A stretch of 64,000 nt of DNA from Luteibacter pinisoli (GTDB lineage Bacteria > Pseudomonadota > Gammaproteobacteria > Xanthomonadales > Rhodanobacteraceae): NCBI RefSeq assembly GCF_006385595.1, contig NZ_CP041046.1:3410001-3474000 (forward strand), written 5' to 3'. Positions 61,772-64,000 of the stretch are shown one piece after another (position 1 is the stretch's first letter; every line of letters begins with the position of its first letter). The translations under genes and the position numbers were made by a program. A model generated the notes under the pieces. That model ran no database searches. It was not told where the DNA came from and saw nothing but the letters and a program-made list of their open reading frames with translations.

Positions 61772-62689
61772 TCAGGCGGGAAGCAGCTCCAGCACCGCCG
61801 TGGCCAGCACTTCCGGCTGGAACTTGGCGATAAAGCGGTCGGCGCCGACGCGGGCCACCATCGCTTCGTTGAACACGCCGCTGAGCGAGCTGTGCAAGAG
61901 CACCCGCAGGCCGCGCAGCTGGGCGTCTTCACGGATCGCACGGGTCAGGGCGTAGCCATCCATGGAGGGCATTTCGATATCGGACACCACCAGGTTCACC
62001 CGCTCGGCAGCCGGGCCGCTGGCCAGCTTCTGCAGCAGTTCCAGGCCCTCGGCGCCGTCCTTTGCCAGCAGGCATTCCAGGTCCAGCTTGCGGAACAGGT
62101 CGGCCAGCTGGGTGCGGGCCACCAGCGAATCGTCGACCACGAGCACGCGGCGAGTGCCGCCGTGCTGGCCGTGGGCGGCCTGCTGGAGCTTGTCGGAAAT
62201 TTCCACCTGCTGCGGATTGATCGACGCCAGCACCTGCTCCACGTCCACCACCGCCATGAGGTCGCCGTCCAGGCGGGTCACGGCGTTCACCCGGGCGCCG
62301 TAGCCCAGTGCCGGCGGCGGCGCGGCCATCTGCCCGCCATCCACATGGACGATGCGGTCCACGTCGGACACCAGGAAGGCCTGCACGGAGCGGCTGAACT
62401 CGGTGACGATCAGGTGCGCGGTGTCCACGCTGGCCAGCGGCGGATAGCCCATGGCCGCAGCGAGGTCGACCACCGGAATGGTCTGCCCGCGGTAGTCGAA
62501 GCTGCCCGAGACCAGCTCGTGCATGCTCGGCATCCGCTCGAGGCGCGGGCGGCGCAGCACCTCGCGCACTTTGAACACGTTGATGCCGAAGGCCTGCCTG
62601 TCGCCCAGGCGGAACAGCAGCATGGCCACGCGGTTGTGGCCCGCCAGGCGGGTAAAGCTTTCCACGGTATCGAGGAGCGGACGGGCCAT
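61772..62689 (-). CDS. cheV: CheV, CheW-receiver hybrid coupling protein
   Basis: 305 aa. N-terminal CheW domain (about 20-165: VAMLLFRLGDRQAFGINVFKVREVL) and C-terminal receiver (about 178-303) with phospho-acceptor Asp in VVSDIEMPSMDG and Lys near the end. Start MARPLLDTVESF at 62689; longer upstream frame crosses the promoters and the MCP gene. Alone between its sigma-28 promoter and terminator. Confidence 0.96.
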   Translation of the reverse strand: MARPLLDTVESFTRLAGHNRVAMLLFRLGDRQAFGINVFKVREVLRRPRLERMPSMHELVSGSFDYRGQTIPVVDLAAAMGYPPLASVDTAHLIVTEFSRSVQAFLVSDVDRIVHVDGGQMAAPPPALGYGARVNAVTRLDGDLMAVVDVEQVLASINPQQVEISDKLQQAAHGQHGGTRRVLVVDDSLVARTQLADLFRKLDLECLLAKDGAEGLELLQKLASGPAAERVNLVVSDIEMPSMDGYALTRAIREDAQLRGLRVLLHSSLSGVFNEAMVARVGADRFIAKFQPEVLATAVLELLPA

Positions 62690-62721
62690 GGTGCGAAGGA
62701 CTGCGTGTGGGGTCTTCCCGG

Positions 62722-62748
62722 GTATCGGCGGCCCGGCCCGGTTCTTTA
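62722..62748 (-). promoter_or_regulatory. Sigma-28 (FliA) promoter of cheV
   Basis: Minus-strand TAAA (62745-62748), 15-nt spacer, GCCGATAC (62722-62729), the same hexamer pair as at fliC. Start near 62715, about 25 nt before the ATG. Confidence 0.88.
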
Positions 62749-62758
62749 CCTTCGGCCA

Positions 62759-62774
62759 TGGCACGGCGATTGCT
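62759..62774 (+). promoter_or_regulatory. Sigma-54 promoter of the MCP gene
   Basis: TGGCACGGCGATTGCT on the plus strand, full consensus, 10 bp from the TAAA element of the divergent cheV promoter. Start near 62786, leader about 57 nt. Confidence 0.87.
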
Positions 62775-62842
62775 TGGCTCAAGTCCCGAGGCCCCTGACC
62801 GATGTAGTGGGGGCAACCCTTATTGATGAGCGTACGCACGAC

Positions 62843-64000
62843 ATGACCTTGCTCTGGAGCCAGCACGTCCGCCTCCTCGCCCACGCCGCCGCTAGCGGTG
62901 ATGCGGCGCGTGTGCGCGCCCTTTCGGCACAGTACCCGGCCGCCGCCAGCGCGTTGGGCGCCCTGCTCACGCCGCCCAAGGCCGAGCCGCGTACCGCGAC
63001 GGCCACGACCATCCAGGCGATCGAGCAGCAGGGCATGGCGCTGACCAGCGCCCAGGCGCTGGGCGCCACGCTGCAGGAACTGGGCACCACCGTCGACGCC
63101 GGCCGTGAAGCCGCCAGTCGATTGACGGAAGCCAGCGCCGGAATTTCGACGGCGGTGGACCGGGCACATACCGGCGTCGCCTCCATGGGCGACGTAGGCA
63201 CGCAGGGTGTCGCCACCGCGGGCGACCTCGACGGCCAGCTGCGCCTGTTGCGCAGCGCACTGGGCGGGATGAGCAAGAACCACGCTCAGTTCGCCGACTA
63301 TTTCACCGCCATCCGCAAGCTGACGGCGGCCGTGCAGGACATCGCCCACCAGACCAACCTCGTAGCCCTGAACGCCGCGATCGAAGCCGCCCGCGCAGGT
63401 GAAGCCGGGCGTGGCTTCGCCGTGGTGGCCGACGAGGTCAAGCAGCTGGCCGAGAAGACCACCCAGGCCACCGCCGAGATCGACCAGGTGACCCACACCG
63501 TTGGCGAGTTCTCGCACCAGCTCGACGAAGCCGTGCAGGGCAGCCTGCGCCGGCTCGATACCACCCAGGCCGGCGTGGCTGGCATGCAGGCCGCCATGGG
63601 CCGCATCGACGACGCCGTGCGCGGCGCGCGCGGCAGCCTCGATGCCGCCCGCCAGGGCCTCGCCGCCTTCCAGGGCCGGGTTGCCACCGTGCAGTCGGGC
63701 CAGGCATCGCTTGCCCGGGTGGCCAACGAAACCCGCCGCCAGGCGGACGCCGCCGCCCGCGCCACCGTGCTTGCGCACCGCCTTGGCCTGGCCAAGCTCG
63801 AAACCGAAGGCGCGCTCGACGCGGCCACCCTCAGCCAGATGATTCGCGAAGCCTGCCAGGGCCTGCGCTTTGCCGTGGAACTGGCAGCGCGTGATCCGGC
63901 CGGGCTGGACCGCCGCTGGCTGGATACCACCCCGCTCATGCGCTGCATCGCGCAGCTGCGCGTGCGCCGCGCCGATGGCTCGGCGGATGCCGTGCAGGCC
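62843..64000 (+). CDS. Soluble methyl-accepting chemotaxis protein (3' end outside window)
   Basis: 386 codons visible, open to the window edge. Begins MTLLWSQHVRLLAH; no TM segment and no sensor domain are seen in the first 120 residues, so it should be cytoplasmic. The MCP signalling hairpin tip is clear: QTNLVALNAAIEAARAGEAG from residue 170, then RGFAVVADEVKQLAEKT. Flanking residues are helical Ala/Gln/Asp-rich. After about residue 215 a further helical stretch leads to a C-terminal region (about 310-386) not recognised, possibly a sensor. Divergent from cheV and behind a flagellar-type sigma-54 promoter. Confidence 0.9.
   Translation, partial: MTLLWSQHVRLLAHAAASGDAARVRALSAQYPAAASALGALLTPPKAEPRTATATTIQAIEQQGMALTSAQALGATLQELGTTVDAGREAASRLTEASAGISTAVDRAHTGVASMGDVGTQGVATAGDLDGQLRLLRSALGGMSKNHAQFADYFTAIRKLTAAVQDIAHQTNLVALNAAIEAARAGEAGRGFAVVADEVKQLAEKTTQATAEIDQVTHTVGEFSHQLDEAVQGSLRRLDTTQAGVAGMQAAMGRIDDAVRGARGSLDAARQGLAAFQGRVATVQSGQASLARVANETRRQADAAARATVLAHRLGLAKLETEGALDAATLSQMIREACQGLRFAVELAARDPAGLDRRWLDTTPLMRCIAQLRVRRADGSADAVQA

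Noticed and set aside
62820..62842. ATG at 62826 as MCP start
   Set aside because: Reading from it stops at TGA after six codons, so the MCP start is 62843.

Overview
The window is high-GC DNA with tightly packed genes and long antisense reading frames caused by third-position GC bias. The gene content (PilT/PilU, RelA with an EFDD synthetase motif, TamA/TamB, MotC/MotD, a ParA-CheW chemotaxis module, FleQ/sigma-54 and FliA/sigma-28 flagellar control) points to a gammaproteobacterium of the Xanthomonadales/Lysobacterales, most like Rhodanobacteraceae such as Luteibacter or Dyella. This placement is an inference from content and order; no 16S or database comparison was possible. No rRNA, tRNA, CRISPR array or insertion sequence was seen.

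Layout. (1) 1-3564: type IV pilus retraction ATPases pilU (cut by the window edge) and pilT on the minus strand, with divergent proC and a yggT-family gene on plus. (2) 3569-10205: relA and hrpA on minus, overlapping by ATGA, and divergent dps with an OxyR-like site between dps and hrpA. (3) 10355-18952: on plus, a GH17-GT2 beta-glucan synthase, the tamA-tamB envelope transport pair, and a small membrane protein whose Shine-Dalgarno sequence lies in a perfect hairpin. (4) 18972-20811: on minus, a DUF2802 gene and an orphan HipA-like kinase (YjjJ/HipH type), which interrupts the usual link between DUF2802 and cheW. (5) 20939-62689: about 42 kb of flagellar and chemotaxis genes, all on minus. 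In transcription order from the right end these are cheV; flgB-C-D-E-F-G-H-I-J-K-L; fliC; fliD-S-T, a PilZ-like gene and fleQ; fliE-F-G-H-I-J-K; fliL-M; fliN-O-P-Q-R-flhB-flhA-flhF-flhG-fliA; cheY-Z-A; motC-motD; parA (parC)-parP-cheW. (6) 62843-64000: a soluble methyl-accepting chemotaxis protein on plus, divergent from cheV and cut by the right edge.

Regulation can be read from the sequence. Near-consensus sigma-54 promoters (TGGCACG-N4-TTGCW) precede flgB, fliD, fliE, fliL, fliN and the MCP gene. Sigma-28 promoters (TAAA-N15-GCCGATAC) precede fliC and cheV. FleQ, the sigma-54 activator, and FliA, the sigma-28 factor, are both encoded here, so the window holds much of its own flagellar hierarchy: FleQ/sigma-54 for hook-basal body, export and cap genes, then FliA for flagellin and cheV. 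FlhF and FlhG set flagellar position and number; ParA/ParP probably position the chemotaxis array. motA/motB, cheR, cheB, flgA, flgM and rpoN are not in the window.
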